Shown: in pieces, positions 52,066 to 63,235 of the stretch | How positions within the stretch are numbered: position 1 is the first letter of the stretch | Layout: every line of letters starts with the position of its first letter | Assembly (NCBI GenBank): GCA_029243165.1 | Contig: JAQWSN010000005.1 | Coordinates: 215,839 to 279,838 of the forward strand | Direction of reading: 5' to 3' | DNA: 64,000 bases | Origin: Flavobacteriaceae bacterium | GTDB taxonomy: Bacteria > Bacteroidota > Bacteroidia > Flavobacteriales > Flavobacteriaceae | Translations under genes and position numbers: made by a program | The notes under the pieces: generated by a model | What the model was told of the DNA's origin: nothing | Database searches by the model: none | What the model saw: only the letters and a program-made list of their open reading frames with translations

Positions 52066-55000
52066 ATGCTGCCAGCAAAACAAGGATTATACAACCCTGA
52101 AAATGAACATGATAACTGTGGTGCGGGTTTTATCTGTAGTCTTCAGGGGAAAAAAACAAATGACATCATTCACAAAGCCCTAGATATTCTCGATAAACTA
52201 GAACATCGAGGAGCGGTAAGTGCTGATGGAAAAACAGGAGATGGTGCAGGAATTTTAATTGAAATTCCTCATGATTTTCTAGTTACCCAGTGTGCGTTTG
52301 AATTACCTGATTTTCATCAATATGCTGTGGGTATGGTTTTTCTTCCCAAAAAAGAAAACCAAAGAACCTACTGCATTGGTGTATTTGAGTCTGAAATCAA
52401 AAAGCAAGGACTGAACATACTCGGATGGAGAAAAGTTCCTGTAAACCCAGATGTGGTGGGAAGTATTGCTGCCCAAACCGAACCTTACATCATGCAAGTG
52501 TTCATTGATAGAGGGTCAGATGAACTTTCAGATCACGAATTTAACATCAAACTTTTCTGCGCACGCAAGATTTCGGAGCATACAATTTCAAACTCTAAGC
52601 TCTCTGAAGCATCCTATTTTTATCTCCCCAGTCTTTCTACGCATACCCTGATTTACAAAGGGCTTTTGATTCCTGAAGACATTAAAGGCTACTACAAGGA
52701 TTTGTCTGATCCTGCTGTGGTGACACGATTGGCTCTGGTGCATCAGCGTTTTTCTACCAACACTTTCCCAACTTGGGATTTAGCGCAACCTTTCCGATAC
52801 ATGTGCCACAACGGTGAGATCAACACCTATCGAGGTAACGTAAGTAGAATGCAGGCAAGAGAAGAGCTTTTAGAAAGTGATTTCTTCGGCCCAGACATCA
52901 AAAAAATACTCCCTGTAATTCTTCCCGGAAAATCGGACTCCTCTTCTATGGATATGGTGGTTGAGCTCCTCCTTGCTACCGGGCGCTCTTTGCCGGAAGT
53001 CATGATGATGCTCGTTCCTGAAGCATGGGAAAAACACACTTCAATGGATGCTGGTAAAAAGGCTTTTTACCAATACAATTCCTGCATCATGGAACCCTGG
53101 GACGGCCCTGCTTCCATCCCATTTACCGATGGAAAATTTATCGGAGCACTTCTAGATCGAAATGGACTCAGACCCTCTAGGTATTCCGTCACTAAGGACG
53201 GTTATGTAGTGATGTCCTCAGAAACAGGTGTCTTGGACATAGCTCCAGAAAATATTGAACGCCACGGACGTTTGGAACCTGGAAAAATGTTTTTAGTAAA
53301 CATGGATGAAGGACGCATCATAGAAGATGAAGAAATCAAAAGTAGAGTTACTAGCAAAAGACCTTACAGAGAGTGGTTGGACAATAACTTATTACCACTT
53401 AAAGAAATTCCCTACACTGGGAACGTAAGCCCTATGGAAGACGAAGGTTTTGAAACACGAATGCGTATTTTTGGCTACACCCAAGAAGACCTTAAAACCA
53501 TCATCACTCCCATGAGTCTTCAGGGCAAAGAAGCCATCGGTTCAATGGGTACTGATACTCCCCTTGCCGTGCTTTCGGAACGCCCTCAATTGTTGTACAA
53601 CTATTTTAAACAACTTTTTGCTCAGGTAACCAATCCACCTTTAGATGGGATTCGTGAAGAAATAGTAACCGATACCAGTTTAAGTATCGGAAGTGAATAC
53701 AACCTTTTTGATATTTCGCCCAACCATGCTAAAAAACTCAGCATCCAAAATCCTGTCATTTCAAATGAAGATTTAGATAAAATAAAATTCATCAATCACG
53801 ATGACTTTAAAGCAGAAACTGTTTCTACGCTGTATGAAATAAATACGGGTTTGAACGGTCTTGAAAATGCTTTAGAAGACCTGATTAAATCCATTGAAAA
53901 AGCGATTGATCAGGGAGCGAATATCATCATTTTATCCGATCGTGGGGTATCTCCCTCCATGGCACCCATTCCCATGTTGTTGGCAACTTCACACACCCAC
54001 CACGCTTTCAAGCGAATGAAAAAGCGTTCCAAATTTGGAATTATTATTGAATCTGCAGAGCCTAGAGAACCCCATCATTTTGCACTTCTATTTGGGTATG
54101 GTGCCAGTGCGATCAATCCTTACATGGTAAATGAAATCATAATTAACCAAGCTAAAGAAGGAAACATTGCATTAGAAGCCAACGTAGCCATCGAAAATTT
54201 CAATAAAGCTATTGCCAAAGGAATCATCAAAGTGATGAATAAAATTGGAATCTCCACCTTACATTCGTATAGAGGTTCACAAATTTTTGAGGCACTAGGC
54301 CTTTCTGAAAAATTCATCAATCGTTTCTTTTGCAACACTGCCACTCGGATAGAGGGTATCGGTTTGTACGAAATTGAAAAAGAAATCAGCAGTCGTCATT
54401 CCAAAGCATACGTACACGAATCCAATTTAGGATTGCCGTTAGAAATTGGTGGAGACTACCGGTGGAGAAGAGATGGAGAAGCCCACGTGGTAAATCCACA
54501 AACCATTGCTTCACTTCAGCAAGCAGTTCGCCAAAACAAGCCAGAAAGCTATGATGCTTTCGCAAAAATGATTAACGAACAAAATGAAAAACTCATGACC
54601 CTTAGAGGGTTGTTTGAGTTTTCAAGTTTTGATCCCATTCCTATCGATCAGGTAGAACCTTGGACCGAAATTGTAAAGCGATTTAAAACGGGAGCAATGT
54701 CGTTGGGATCCATAAGCCAAGAGGCTCATGAAAATTTAGCCATTGCGATGAATCGAATTGGAGGAAAAAGCAATTCTGGAGAAGGGGGAGAGGATGTAAG
54801 ACGCTTCCAACCCGATCAAGATGGTAATTGGAAAAATTCTGCCATCAAACAAGTTGCTTCAGGACGTTTTGGAGTCTCTAGTCACTACTTGAGTTCTGCC
54901 AAAGAAATTCAAATTAAAATGGCGCAAGGAGCCAAACCCGGAGAAGGCGGACAGCTCCCTGGACCAAAAGTCAACCCTTACATTGCTTCAGTACGAAACT

Positions 55001-56568
55001 CGACACCTTACGTAGGGCTGATATCCCCACCACCCCACCACGATATCTATTCCATTGAAGATTTAGCTCAATTGATTTACGATTTGAAAAATGCAAATCG
55101 AGAGGCCCGAATCAATGTCAAGCTGGTTTCTGAAGTGGGCGTTGGTACCATCGCTGCTGGAGTAGCCAAGGCCAAAGCAGATGTCATTTTGATTTCTGGT
55201 TTTGATGGAGGAACAGGAGCCTCGCCACTAACCTCACTCAAGCATGCTGGACTCCCTTGGGAACTCGGTATTGCTGAGGCACAGCAAACGCTTGTCTTGA
55301 ATGATTTACGAAGCCGAATTGTATTGGAATGCGACGGTCAAATGAAAACAGGTCGTGATGTTGCAATTGCTTGCTTACTTGGAGCAGAGGAATTTGGATT
55401 TTCTACAGCTCCTCTTATTGCTTCAGGGTGTATCATGATGCGTGCCTGCCACCTCAACACCTGTCCTGTTGGAATCGCAACTCAAGATCCTGAATTGCGT
55501 AAAAACTTTAAAGGAAAACCTGAACACGTTATCAACTACATGTATTTTGTCGCAGAAGAATTACGTCAAATTATGGCAGAACTCGGATTCAGAACCGTTG
55601 ATGAAATGGTAGGGCAGTCACAAAAGCTCAATATGAAAAAAGCCATTGAGCATTACAAAGCACAGGGAATTGATCTGTCTAAAATTTTATTCAAACCCGA
55701 TGTCCCCTCACACGTTCAAGAACGAAACACCAAAACACAAGACCATCAGTTGGAAAACGTCTTGGATTTTGACATACTTAGGCAAGCCCACCCAGCTTTG
55801 TACCGAAAAGAAGAACAACACCTCGAATACCGAATCAAAAATACCAACCGTACCGTTGGAGCTATTTTGAGTAACGAAATTTCTAAAATTCACGGTGCCG
55901 ATGGATTGCCTAATAAAACTTTGAGTTTAAAGTTTACTGGAACAGCCGGACAAAGTTTTGGAGGTTTTGCAACCCACGGGCTTTACATGAAAGTTGTCGG
56001 TACTGCAAACGATTATTTTGGTAAGGGTCTCTCAGGAGCCACCTTAGTTGCCCAAGTACCCGAAAAAGCAACCTTTGTTCCTCACGAAAATATTATTGTA
56101 GGAAACGTTGCACTGTACGGTGCTACTCAGGGTGAAGCTTACATTAACGGAATTGCCGGAGAACGTTTTTGTGTTCGAAATTCCGGAGCAAAAGCCGTGG
56201 TAGAAGGCATTGGAGACCACGGTTGTGAGTACATGACGGGAGGAATCGCTGTGGTTCTAGGTCAATTTGGAAGAAATTTTGCCGCTGGAATGAGTGGGGG
56301 AATTGCCTATCTTTACAGTGAGGATGGTATTTTTGACGAGAAAAAATTCAACCTCGAAATGGTAGAGTTAGAAGATCTTCAAAAAAGTGATTTAGAAAGT
56401 CTTCAGGAACTGTTGCAAAATCACGTCGATTACACCAAAAGCCCAAAAGCAATACAAATTTTGAACGACTGGTCTACGTCTTCAAAAAAATTCATCAAAG
56501 TAATGCCTACAGACTACAAGCGCGCCTTAGAAATGATGGCTAACAAAAAAACTGAAAAAACTGTCTAG
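52066..56568 (+). CDS. gltB: Glutamate synthase, large subunit
   Basis: Makes glutamate from glutamine and 2-oxoglutarate. 1,500 residues, normal. A short N-terminal propeptide precedes the nucleophilic cysteine in HDNCGAGFIC; the amidotransferase domain (to about 430) is followed by the central and FMN-binding synthase domains (GANRIGG-type loop, SGFDGGTGASPL) with the 3Fe-4S cysteines in CIMMRACHLNTCPVG, and the GXGXG beta-helix end. TATTTTTG at 52035-52042 is a plausible -7 box. gltD starts two bases after its stop. Confidence 0.97.
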   Translation: MLPAKQGLYNPENEHDNCGAGFICSLQGKKTNDIIHKALDILDKLEHRGAVSADGKTGDGAGILIEIPHDFLVTQCAFELPDFHQYAVGMVFLPKKENQRTYCIGVFESEIKKQGLNILGWRKVPVNPDVVGSIAAQTEPYIMQVFIDRGSDELSDHEFNIKLFCARKISEHTISNSKLSEASYFYLPSLSTHTLIYKGLLIPEDIKGYYKDLSDPAVVTRLALVHQRFSTNTFPTWDLAQPFRYMCHNGEINTYRGNVSRMQAREELLESDFFGPDIKKILPVILPGKSDSSSMDMVVELLLATGRSLPEVMMMLVPEAWEKHTSMDAGKKAFYQYNSCIMEPWDGPASIPFTDGKFIGALLDRNGLRPSRYSVTKDGYVVMSSETGVLDIAPENIERHGRLEPGKMFLVNMDEGRIIEDEEIKSRVTSKRPYREWLDNNLLPLKEIPYTGNVSPMEDEGFETRMRIFGYTQEDLKTIITPMSLQGKEAIGSMGTDTPLAVLSERPQLLYNYFKQLFAQVTNPPLDGIREEIVTDTSLSIGSEYNLFDISPNHAKKLSIQNPVISNEDLDKIKFINHDDFKAETVSTLYEINTGLNGLENALEDLIKSIEKAIDQGANIIILSDRGVSPSMAPIPMLLATSHTHHAFKRMKKRSKFGIIIESAEPREPHHFALLFGYGASAINPYMVNEIIINQAKEGNIALEANVAIENFNKAIAKGIIKVMNKIGISTLHSYRGSQIFEALGLSEKFINRFFCNTATRIEGIGLYEIEKEISSRHSKAYVHESNLGLPLEIGGDYRWRRDGEAHVVNPQTIASLQQAVRQNKPESYDAFAKMINEQNEKLMTLRGLFEFSSFDPIPIDQVEPWTEIVKRFKTGAMSLGSISQEAHENLAIAMNRIGGKSNSGEGGEDVRRFQPDQDGNWKNSAIKQVASGRFGVSSHYLSSAKEIQIKMAQGAKPGEGGQLPGPKVNPYIASVRNSTPYVGLISPPPHHDIYSIEDLAQLIYDLKNANREARINVKLVSEVGVGTIAAGVAKAKADVILISGFDGGTGASPLTSLKHAGLPWELGIAEAQQTLVLNDLRSRIVLECDGQMKTGRDVAIACLLGAEEFGFSTAPLIASGCIMMRACHLNTCPVGIATQDPELRKNFKGKPEHVINYMYFVAEELRQIMAELGFRTVDEMVGQSQKLNMKKAIEHYKAQGIDLSKILFKPDVPSHVQERNTKTQDHQLENVLDFDILRQAHPALYRKEEQHLEYRIKNTNRTVGAILSNEISKIHGADGLPNKTLSLKFTGTAGQSFGGFATHGLYMKVVGTANDYFGKGLSGATLVAQVPEKATFVPHENIIVGNVALYGATQGEAYINGIAGERFCVRNSGAKAVVEGIGDHGCEYMTGGIAVVLGQFGRNFAAGMSGGIAYLYSEDGIFDEKKFNLEMVELEDLQKSDLESLQELLQNHVDYTKSPKAIQILNDWSTSSKKFIKVMPTDYKRALEMMANKKTEKTV

Positions 56569-56570
56569 AT

Positions 56571-58037
56571 ATGGGAAAGATTAAAGGTTTTATGGAATAC
56601 GACCGACTTAAAGAGCCGGTGATTAAACCCAAAGAGCGAATCAGTAATTACAACGAATTCACCATTGCACCTCAGCCTGAGAAACTTCAGGAGCAAGGAG
56701 CACGTTGTATGGATTGTGGAGTTCCGTTTTGTCATAGTGGTTGCCCCCTTGGAAATTTAATTCCTGATTTTAATGATGCTGTTTACCAAAATGAGTGGAA
56801 GCGGGCTTTAGCCATTTTACACAGTACGAATAATTTTCCCGAATTTACGGGAAGACTTTGTCCTGCCCCTTGTGAGGAAGCATGTGTTCTGGGAATTGTT
56901 AACCCCCCTGTTTCCATTGAATTGATTGAAAAATACATAGTAGAACGAGGATTTTCTGAAGGCTGGATAACGCCTGAACCTCCCCAACACCGAACGGGTA
57001 AAACAGTTGCTATTATCGGTTCTGGTCCCGCTGGACTTGCGGCTGCACAACAGCTCAATAGAGCAGGTCATACCGTAACTGTTTTTGAAAGAGACAACAA
57101 ACTTGGCGGTTTGCTTCGCTACGGAATTCCGGATTTTAAAATGGAAAAAAGTGTCATCGATAGAAGGCTCGAAATTTTAGAAGCAGAAGGAATCGAATTC
57201 AAATGTAATGTTGAAATTGGAAAAGATATTGAAGCCCGTCAATTAGAAAAAGATTTTGATGCTGTGGTTTTAGCGACTGGAGCTACTATAAAAAGAGAAA
57301 TTCCCATCCCAGGAGCCGATTTAAAAGGAGTAGTACAGGCGATGGATTTTCTCCCTCATAACAACAAAGCGGTTGACGGTCAACACCCAAGAGAAGCTCG
57401 GTACTTAGCAGAAGACAAAAATGTTATTGTAATTGGGGGTGGAGATACCGGTTCAGATTGTATCGGAACCTCTAACCGACAGGGCGCTCAAAGTGTTACG
57501 AATTTTGAGATCATGCCCAAACCCGCTGATACTAGAACCGAAGAACACCCTTGGCCTTATTGGCCTTTCAAACTCAAAACTTCTTCTTCTCACGAAGAAG
57601 GAAGTCATCGTGAGTGGAGCATTCTAACCAAGGAATTTGTCGGTGATGATAACGGTCATGTAAAATCGCTTAAGACCGTTGAAGTCCAGTGGAAAAAAAT
57701 TCCAGGTGAACGTCCTCAACTCATTGAGAAAAAAGATTCTGAAAATGAATGGCCTTGTGATTTGGCACTTTTGGCACTCGGTTTTACAGGTCCTGAAAAA
57801 AGCCTGCCCGAACAATTCGGTCTTTCATTTGACGAAAGAGGAAACATTAAAGGTGAAAACGACTACCAAACATTGAAAGCTAATATTTTTACTGCGGGTG
57901 ATTGCCGAAGAGGACAGTCTCTCATTGTTTGGGCAATCTCTGAGGGACGTGAAGCAGCTTATCAAGTAGATACTTATTTGATGGGTAGCTCTGTACTTCC
58001 TCAAAAAAATAAAGCAGGGGATTTAGTCGCACTTTAA
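56571..58037 (+). CDS. gltD: Glutamate synthase, small subunit
   Basis: 488 residues. N-terminal 4Fe-4S region CMDCGVPFCHSGCPLGN with a later CPAPCEEAC, FAD motif IIGSGPAGLAAA, NADPH motif VIGGGDTGSDCIG and C-terminal TAGDCRRGQSLIVWAI. Feeds electrons from NADPH to GltB. Confidence 0.97.
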   Translation: MGKIKGFMEYDRLKEPVIKPKERISNYNEFTIAPQPEKLQEQGARCMDCGVPFCHSGCPLGNLIPDFNDAVYQNEWKRALAILHSTNNFPEFTGRLCPAPCEEACVLGIVNPPVSIELIEKYIVERGFSEGWITPEPPQHRTGKTVAIIGSGPAGLAAAQQLNRAGHTVTVFERDNKLGGLLRYGIPDFKMEKSVIDRRLEILEAEGIEFKCNVEIGKDIEARQLEKDFDAVVLATGATIKREIPIPGADLKGVVQAMDFLPHNNKAVDGQHPREARYLAEDKNVIVIGGGDTGSDCIGTSNRQGAQSVTNFEIMPKPADTRTEEHPWPYWPFKLKTSSSHEEGSHREWSILTKEFVGDDNGHVKSLKTVEVQWKKIPGERPQLIEKKDSENEWPCDLALLALGFTGPEKSLPEQFGLSFDERGNIKGENDYQTLKANIFTAGDCRRGQSLIVWAISEGREAAYQVDTYLMGSSVLPQKNKAGDLVAL

Positions 58038-58061
58038 GCATTTTACATTCGATTTTGAAGG

Positions 58062-58086
58062 TCTCTAAAACTTTAGGGATTTTTTC
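58062..58086 (+). terminator. Probable terminator after gltD
   Basis: TCTCTAA (58062-58068) with TTAGGGA (58073-58079) including one G-U, tiny loop, then six T. Moderate strength. Confidence 0.5.
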
Positions 58087-58131
58087 TTTATTTATTTTTT
58101 TACTATTTTTAAGTAAACTAAACTCACAAAA

Positions 58132-59493
58132 ATGAAGCATCGTAAAATTCTTTTAAGCGAAAATGAAATCCCAGATAAATGGTACAATGTCATCGCTGAC
58201 ATGCCCAACAAACCGCTTCCTCCCCTTAATCCAGGCACTCTAGAACCCATTGGTCCCGAAGCTTTAGCTCCCTTGTTTCCCATGGAATTGATCAAGCAAG
58301 AGGTTACCCCAGAAAAATGGGTGGATATCCCAGATGAGGTTCGAAATATTTATTCGTTATGGAGACCTACTCCACTTTATCGAGCTTACGAATTGGAAAA
58401 AGCATTGGATACACCCGCAAAAATTTATTACAAATACGAAGGAGTCAGCCCTTCAGGATCGCATAAACCCAATACCGCTGTAGCACAAGCTTACTACAAC
58501 AAGCAAGAGGGTATTAAAACCATAACTACCGAGACCGGTGCCGGACAATGGGGAAGTGCATTGGCCTTTGCATGCAATCATTTTAATATTAATTGCGAAG
58601 TTTACATGGTACGACTGTCTTACGACCACAAGCCGTATCGTAAAACCATGATGAACAGCTGGGGAGCTAAAGTATTCCCCTCGCCCTCAGAGGCTACCGA
58701 AATTGGAAAAAAGATTTTGGCCGAAACACCAGACACTACAGGCTCTTTGGGGATCGCAATCTCGGAAGCGGTAGAACGTGCCGCCAGTAACGATCAGACC
58801 AAATATGCCTTGGGAAGTGTGTTGAATCACGTCAAATTACACCAAACCATCATTGGACAAGAAGCGCTCAAACAAATGGAAAAAGCAGGCGATCTTCCTG
58901 ATATTGTGGTTGCTCCCTTCGGAGGAGGTTCCAATTTTGCAGGAATTGCATTTCCGTTTTTACGACTCAATTTTGAGGAAGGAAAAAACATTCGATGTAT
59001 TGCCAGTGAACCCGCTTCATGTCCTAAGTTAACCCGAGGTCAGTTCCGATACGACTTTGGTGATACGGGTGGGATGACACCTCTATTGCCTATGTACACC
59101 TTAGGACACAACTTTGTTCCTGCTCCCATTCATGCAGGAGGATTAAGATACCACGGTGCAGGGGTTATTGTGAGCCAATTGCTCAAAGATAATTTTATTG
59201 AAGCTGTAGCACACGATAATCTAGAAGTGTTTGAAGCAGGAGTTCAATTTGCTAAAGCAGAAGGAATCATCCCCGCTCCAGAAGCCACACACGGAATTGC
59301 CACCGTAATTGCTGAGGCAAAAAAATGTAAGGAAGAAGGGGTCTCTAAAACGATCTTATTCAACCTTTGTGGACACGGTAACTTCGATATGAAAGCTTAT
59401 GAAGATTATTTTGCAGGAAACATTCAAAAACACGAATTGACCGAAGCAGAAATCAAAGCCTCTTTGGCCGAGTTAAATACTCCGCTTATTTGA
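58132..59493 (+). CDS. TrpB2-type tryptophan synthase beta-like PLP enzyme
   Basis: 453 residues, the longer TrpB2 branch, which often occurs without trpA next to it. Full motif set: PTPLYRAYELEKAL, Schiff-base lysine in SGSHKPNTAVAQAYY, ETGAGQWGSALAFAC, GGGSNFAGIAFP. Condenses indole and serine in related proteins, but some members may have a different substrate. Alone between gltD and a terminator. Confidence 0.92.
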   Translation: MKHRKILLSENEIPDKWYNVIADMPNKPLPPLNPGTLEPIGPEALAPLFPMELIKQEVTPEKWVDIPDEVRNIYSLWRPTPLYRAYELEKALDTPAKIYYKYEGVSPSGSHKPNTAVAQAYYNKQEGIKTITTETGAGQWGSALAFACNHFNINCEVYMVRLSYDHKPYRKTMMNSWGAKVFPSPSEATEIGKKILAETPDTTGSLGIAISEAVERAASNDQTKYALGSVLNHVKLHQTIIGQEALKQMEKAGDLPDIVVAPFGGGSNFAGIAFPFLRLNFEEGKNIRCIASEPASCPKLTRGQFRYDFGDTGGMTPLLPMYTLGHNFVPAPIHAGGLRYHGAGVIVSQLLKDNFIEAVAHDNLEVFEAGVQFAKAEGIIPAPEATHGIATVIAEAKKCKEEGVSKTILFNLCGHGNFDMKAYEDYFAGNIQKHELTEAEIKASLAELNTPLI

Positions 59494-59513
59494 ATTGATT
59501 CAATCCGCTACTT

Positions 59514-59546
59514 AAAATCCCAAACTGTATCGTTTGGGATTTTTTA
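59514..59546 (+). terminator. Strong terminator after trpB2
   Basis: Twelve-pair stem AAAATCCCAAAC / GTTTGGGATTTT (59514-59525 and 59532-59543) with a six-base loop, then T run. Confidence 0.93.
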
Positions 59547-59621
59547 CATCCTTTTTTAAAAAATAAGACGCAATCTGTAAAAATTTGGTAGGGCTACCGT
59601 CTTAAAGAGAAATGCCCTACC

Positions 59622-61790
59622 ATGGAAAAGTCCTTTCTTTACCTACTACTTTTTATTTCAATTAATTTAATTGCCCAAAACAATCCGCCAAATTTTGATG
59701 GAATTGTAAGTTCGGAAGAATGGCAAGAGGCAGAAACTTACGAGATTAAATATGAAATTGATCCGGGCAATAATGTACCATCGCCTTATTTGACCAAAGT
59801 ATTTATTACTTACACTGAAACGGATTTGTATGTCGGTTTTATTGCCTATGCAGATATGAAAAATTTGCGTTCTTCCGTTCGCAATCGCGATGAGGGCTAT
59901 CTGGACGACAACGTTTTTATCGGTCTTGACACCTACGGTGACGGACGCTACATGGTAAGTTTAGGAGCGAATCCCGAAGGCAATCAACTTGATGTAAAAC
60001 TTCTTTCTACAGGTGATGACGACATTTCGTACGATGTCAATTTTGAATCTAAAGCCAGCAAGCACGAGGACAGTTATCATGTTGAGCTTAAAGTTCCTTT
60101 TAGCGTTTTGCAATTTAAACAGGCTCCTAAAATGGAATGGAAAATCTTACTGTACTGATCTACTTAAACTGAAAACAACCGCAGTCAAAACATTGATTTC
60201 CCGATCGATCTGAACAATCCTTGTTTGCCTTGTCAAGCCAAATCTACCCTAACCCTTGAAAATGTGAGATCAAAAAATAGAGTCAACTTACTGCCTTACG
60301 TTTACGGAGGTTTAGATGGAACTAAGGAAAACAACAGTCTAAACTATGGAAACCCCAAGGGTACGGTAGGTCTGAGTGGTTTGTTTGACTTGAATAACAT
60401 CACTTCATTGGAGTATGCTATCAATCCTGATTTTTCTCAGGTAGAAGCCGATGTTTCTAGAATTACTGCCAACACTACTTTTGCCATCTTTTTTCAAGAG
60501 CGTCGTCCCTACTTTAATGAAGGAAATGACATCATTGACACCCAATTGAATACCGTTTACACACGATCCATAAACAAGCCCCTGCTATCTACCAAGGTGA
60601 TTAGCCAAGGAGAAAAGCAACGAATGTATTGGCTTACCGCTTATGACGAAGCTTCTCCCTACCTCATAGCCGGGGAAAACCAGTCCTACTTTGGAGAGGG
60701 GAAGGCTTCTTACTCCAACATATTCAGATACCAACGCACCTATGAACAAGGGAATAATTTAGGGTTTTTAACTACGAATCGATTGTTTAAAAACGGAGGG
60801 TATGGTCATACCTTAGGGGTTGACGGTCGGTACCGATTTAAAGAATCCTACACGGCCAGTTTTGAATTCAATAAAAGTATTGTTTTAGAACCTGAAGCCG
60901 ATTGGATTGAAGAAAACGATCAAATTGGAGACAAGTCCACCCAACTTGATGGGGAAAATCTAAACGGAGATGCCCTTTATTTTTCCTTGAGGCGAAATAC
61001 AAAACACTGGAACTCCAGATTTGAATACCAACACTATTCGCCACATTATCAAACGCCTATGGGGTTTGTAACTCAGAACAGTGTCCGTTTTATGGAATTT
61101 TTTCACGGATACCAACACTTTTTTGATAAAGAAGATTTTGTCAAACAACTGGGACTCTATGTGGGGAGTCAAATGAATTTTAACTTCCATAATTTGAGAA
61201 AACTATTGGATTTAGGAACCTCCATGTACATTCAACTGAGTGGAAATATTGAAAGTGAAATCAATTACAATTATGTATTCAATGAGGAATTTGAAGGTTT
61301 TAACGCTAAAGGCATGCCCGAGTTCAGTGTATTTCTTTCCTACAGCCCTTCAGAAACTGTTCGTTTACGAATGTTTACCCGAATGGGAGAATCAATCCGC
61401 TACGATTCAGAGAATCCAGCCGTTGGAAAAAACTTTTTTATTGGGACTTTTAATAATTTTCAAATCAGTCCCAAATTGCGACTAAGCCCTTCGATTCGTT
61501 ATTCACAACTCAGAAATAAAATTGATCAAAGTCTTTACTTTGCTGGATTCATTGCCCGAGCCAATCTCAACTATCAATTTAACCCCAATTTATCTTTTCG
61601 GATCATTGGGGAGTTTAATAACTTTGATAAAAACTTTTTCTTTCAACCCCTGCTTAAATGGAATCCAAATCCGTTTACCATTTTTTATATTGGAGGAACC
61701 AACGGCTATTCACGTGTAGATGAAAAGAACCGATATGGAATCGAAAACAGTCAACTTTATTTAAAATTTCAATATTTGTTTGATCTGTAG
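59622..61790 (+). pseudogene. DUF5916 / CBM9-like outer-membrane protein split by two in-frame stops
   Basis: One reading frame of about 722 codons on both sides of two stops: TGA at 60156-60158 and TAA at 60165-60167. Each is one base from a sense codon (CGA and TTA) and the conceptual text across the gap (WKILLY-R-ST-L-TENNRSQNIDFPIDLNNP) reads smoothly. The N-terminal ~175 residues have a signal peptide and a CBM9-like domain (FDGIVSSEEWQEAETYEI, DDNVFIGLDTYGDGRYM); the rest is a membrane beta-barrel (repeated aromatic strands) ending FQYLFDL. Homologues are one protein, so this copy is disrupted unless the stops are sequence errors. Confidence 0.82.
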
Positions 61791-61793
61791 GTA

Positions 61794-62396
61794 TCAATCC
61801 TTATTGAGTGCTTTTTCTATTAGGGAGGCTACATCCATTCGAGCTCCATGGGGAATGGTATCCGTAACGGTTAGGATTAGAATGCGTTTTCCTTTTAATT
61901 CGAAGTAAATTTTTTGTCCGTTGGGCAAGTCCACACCGCTTCTAGAAAAAGGACTAAGATTGGGATTCATCACTCCAGGAATTCGTAACGGTAGCGTCTG
62001 CGCGGTATTGTTTTCCAAGTAAAAGGCGCGTTGTGGTGTGAGGGGCTTAATTGATTTTTTATTTCCTGAGCTGCCTTTTCGAAGGGTGTAGGCAATCTTA
62101 AGCGATGCTAGAAAACGATTTTCAAACTGTAAATACATCCCATCATTTACTTCCAATAGGGCATTTTTTCCTTTAGGAATTCCAAAACTTTTTCGTACCG
62201 AGTCTGTGACCTTGTCTCGTGCCGAAACCCCAACTTCAAACTTGGACTCGTTCCAAATCTTGACGTTAAAACCTTTGTACAATGGGTAATCGATCTGAAC
62301 CACCTGCTTAGCTGGAATAATCAATTGAGAGCGATCTGTTTTTTGTCCAAAAGCAAGGCTAACAATTAGAAAAAATAAAACAACAATTGGATTCAT
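61794..62396 (-). CDS. Exported protein of unknown function
   Basis: About 200 residues from ATG 62396, with a signal peptide (MNPIVVLFFLIVSLAFGQ). The mature part is beta-rich, with motifs such as PLYKGFNVKIWNESKFEVGVS; no family recognised. Three bases after the broken DUF5916 gene, convergent. Confidence 0.65.
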   Translation of the reverse strand: MNPIVVLFFLIVSLAFGQKTDRSQLIIPAKQVVQIDYPLYKGFNVKIWNESKFEVGVSARDKVTDSVRKSFGIPKGKNALLEVNDGMYLQFENRFLASLKIAYTLRKGSSGNKKSIKPLTPQRAFYLENNTAQTLPLRIPGVMNPNLSPFSRSGVDLPNGQKIYFELKGKRILILTVTDTIPHGARMDVASLIEKALNKD

Positions 62397-62605
62397 AAAA
62401 TTAAAAGTACTGCCTTTTCTACTGACAAGCAAAAACCTTCTTTATTCTCAAATTGAATCAATATTCTCTTTTCAAAATACATCCGTAAAAATCTAAGGTA
62501 CACTTTAAAAAAAATAGTAATTTTAAAGAATACAGCCTCAAATCAAATATTCTTTCGTTTGCCTGCCACACGCTCGTTTTTTGATTGTATTAAAATAAAA
62601 CAAAA

Positions 62606-63151
62606 ATGAAACGACATCAATTCACCGAAAAATTTTATTGGCGCTGCAGCTTCTTGATTGTACTTCTTATTTTTAGCACTCTTTTCATAGGGAATCCCCT
62701 CGTCACTTGGTGTAGCCATCAAGGCGGTCATGCACTTGTATTCCTTACAGGAATGCTTTTAGTGGGAGCGGCAATTTTAATGGGTGCACTGCATTGGGAA
62801 GCGCATTGGGAACTTTGGGCTGTTCGATTGGGTTTAACCGCTGTATTTGTCCTTTTTTTTCTTCGTTTGTCCTTACCCGAACGAAGCCACGTGATGGAGT
62901 ACAGCGTGTTGACCTATTGCTTATTTCAAGCGTTAATTCTCAGATACCGAAATCGTTTATCGCTTTTACACGTTTATCTTATCACCGCCGTTTTAGCAAC
63001 TGGAATGGGCTTGCTAGATGAAGGAATACAGAATCTGTTACCCAATCGGTTAGGAAGCTGGGAAGATGTGATTTTTGATACTGGAGCCGTACTTTTTTGT
63101 TTGTTTTCGCTTTCTCTACTCGGATATTTTAAAAGAAAATTTAAATCCTAA
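62606..63151 (+). CDS. VanZ family membrane protein
   Basis: 181 residues, five hydrophobic segments, and the VanZ-like segment LLDEGIQNLLPNRLGSWEDVIFDTGAVLF (conserved DEx-Q and xDxxxNxxG pattern, here DTGA). VanZ proteins lower teicoplanin binding in some species; here a generic envelope role is all that can be said. Confidence 0.78.
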   Translation: MKRHQFTEKFYWRCSFLIVLLIFSTLFIGNPLVTWCSHQGGHALVFLTGMLLVGAAILMGALHWEAHWELWAVRLGLTAVFVLFFLRLSLPERSHVMEYSVLTYCLFQALILRYRNRLSLLHVYLITAVLATGMGLLDEGIQNLLPNRLGSWEDVIFDTGAVLFCLFSLSLLGYFKRKFKS

Positions 63152-63235
63152 TGCTAAACAACTCCCCCTGAGTTTTCGCTTTTTTTAAGCGGCTTGAGTC
63201 GGTTCCGAAGTGAGCTTACCCAAGAAAACCAATTT

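Noticed and set aside
60013..60213. Overlapping +1 frame ORF across the DUF5916 break, suggesting a frameshift
   Set aside because: Both halves are in the same frame, and the text reads through smoothly if the two stops are sense codons; a frameshift is not needed.
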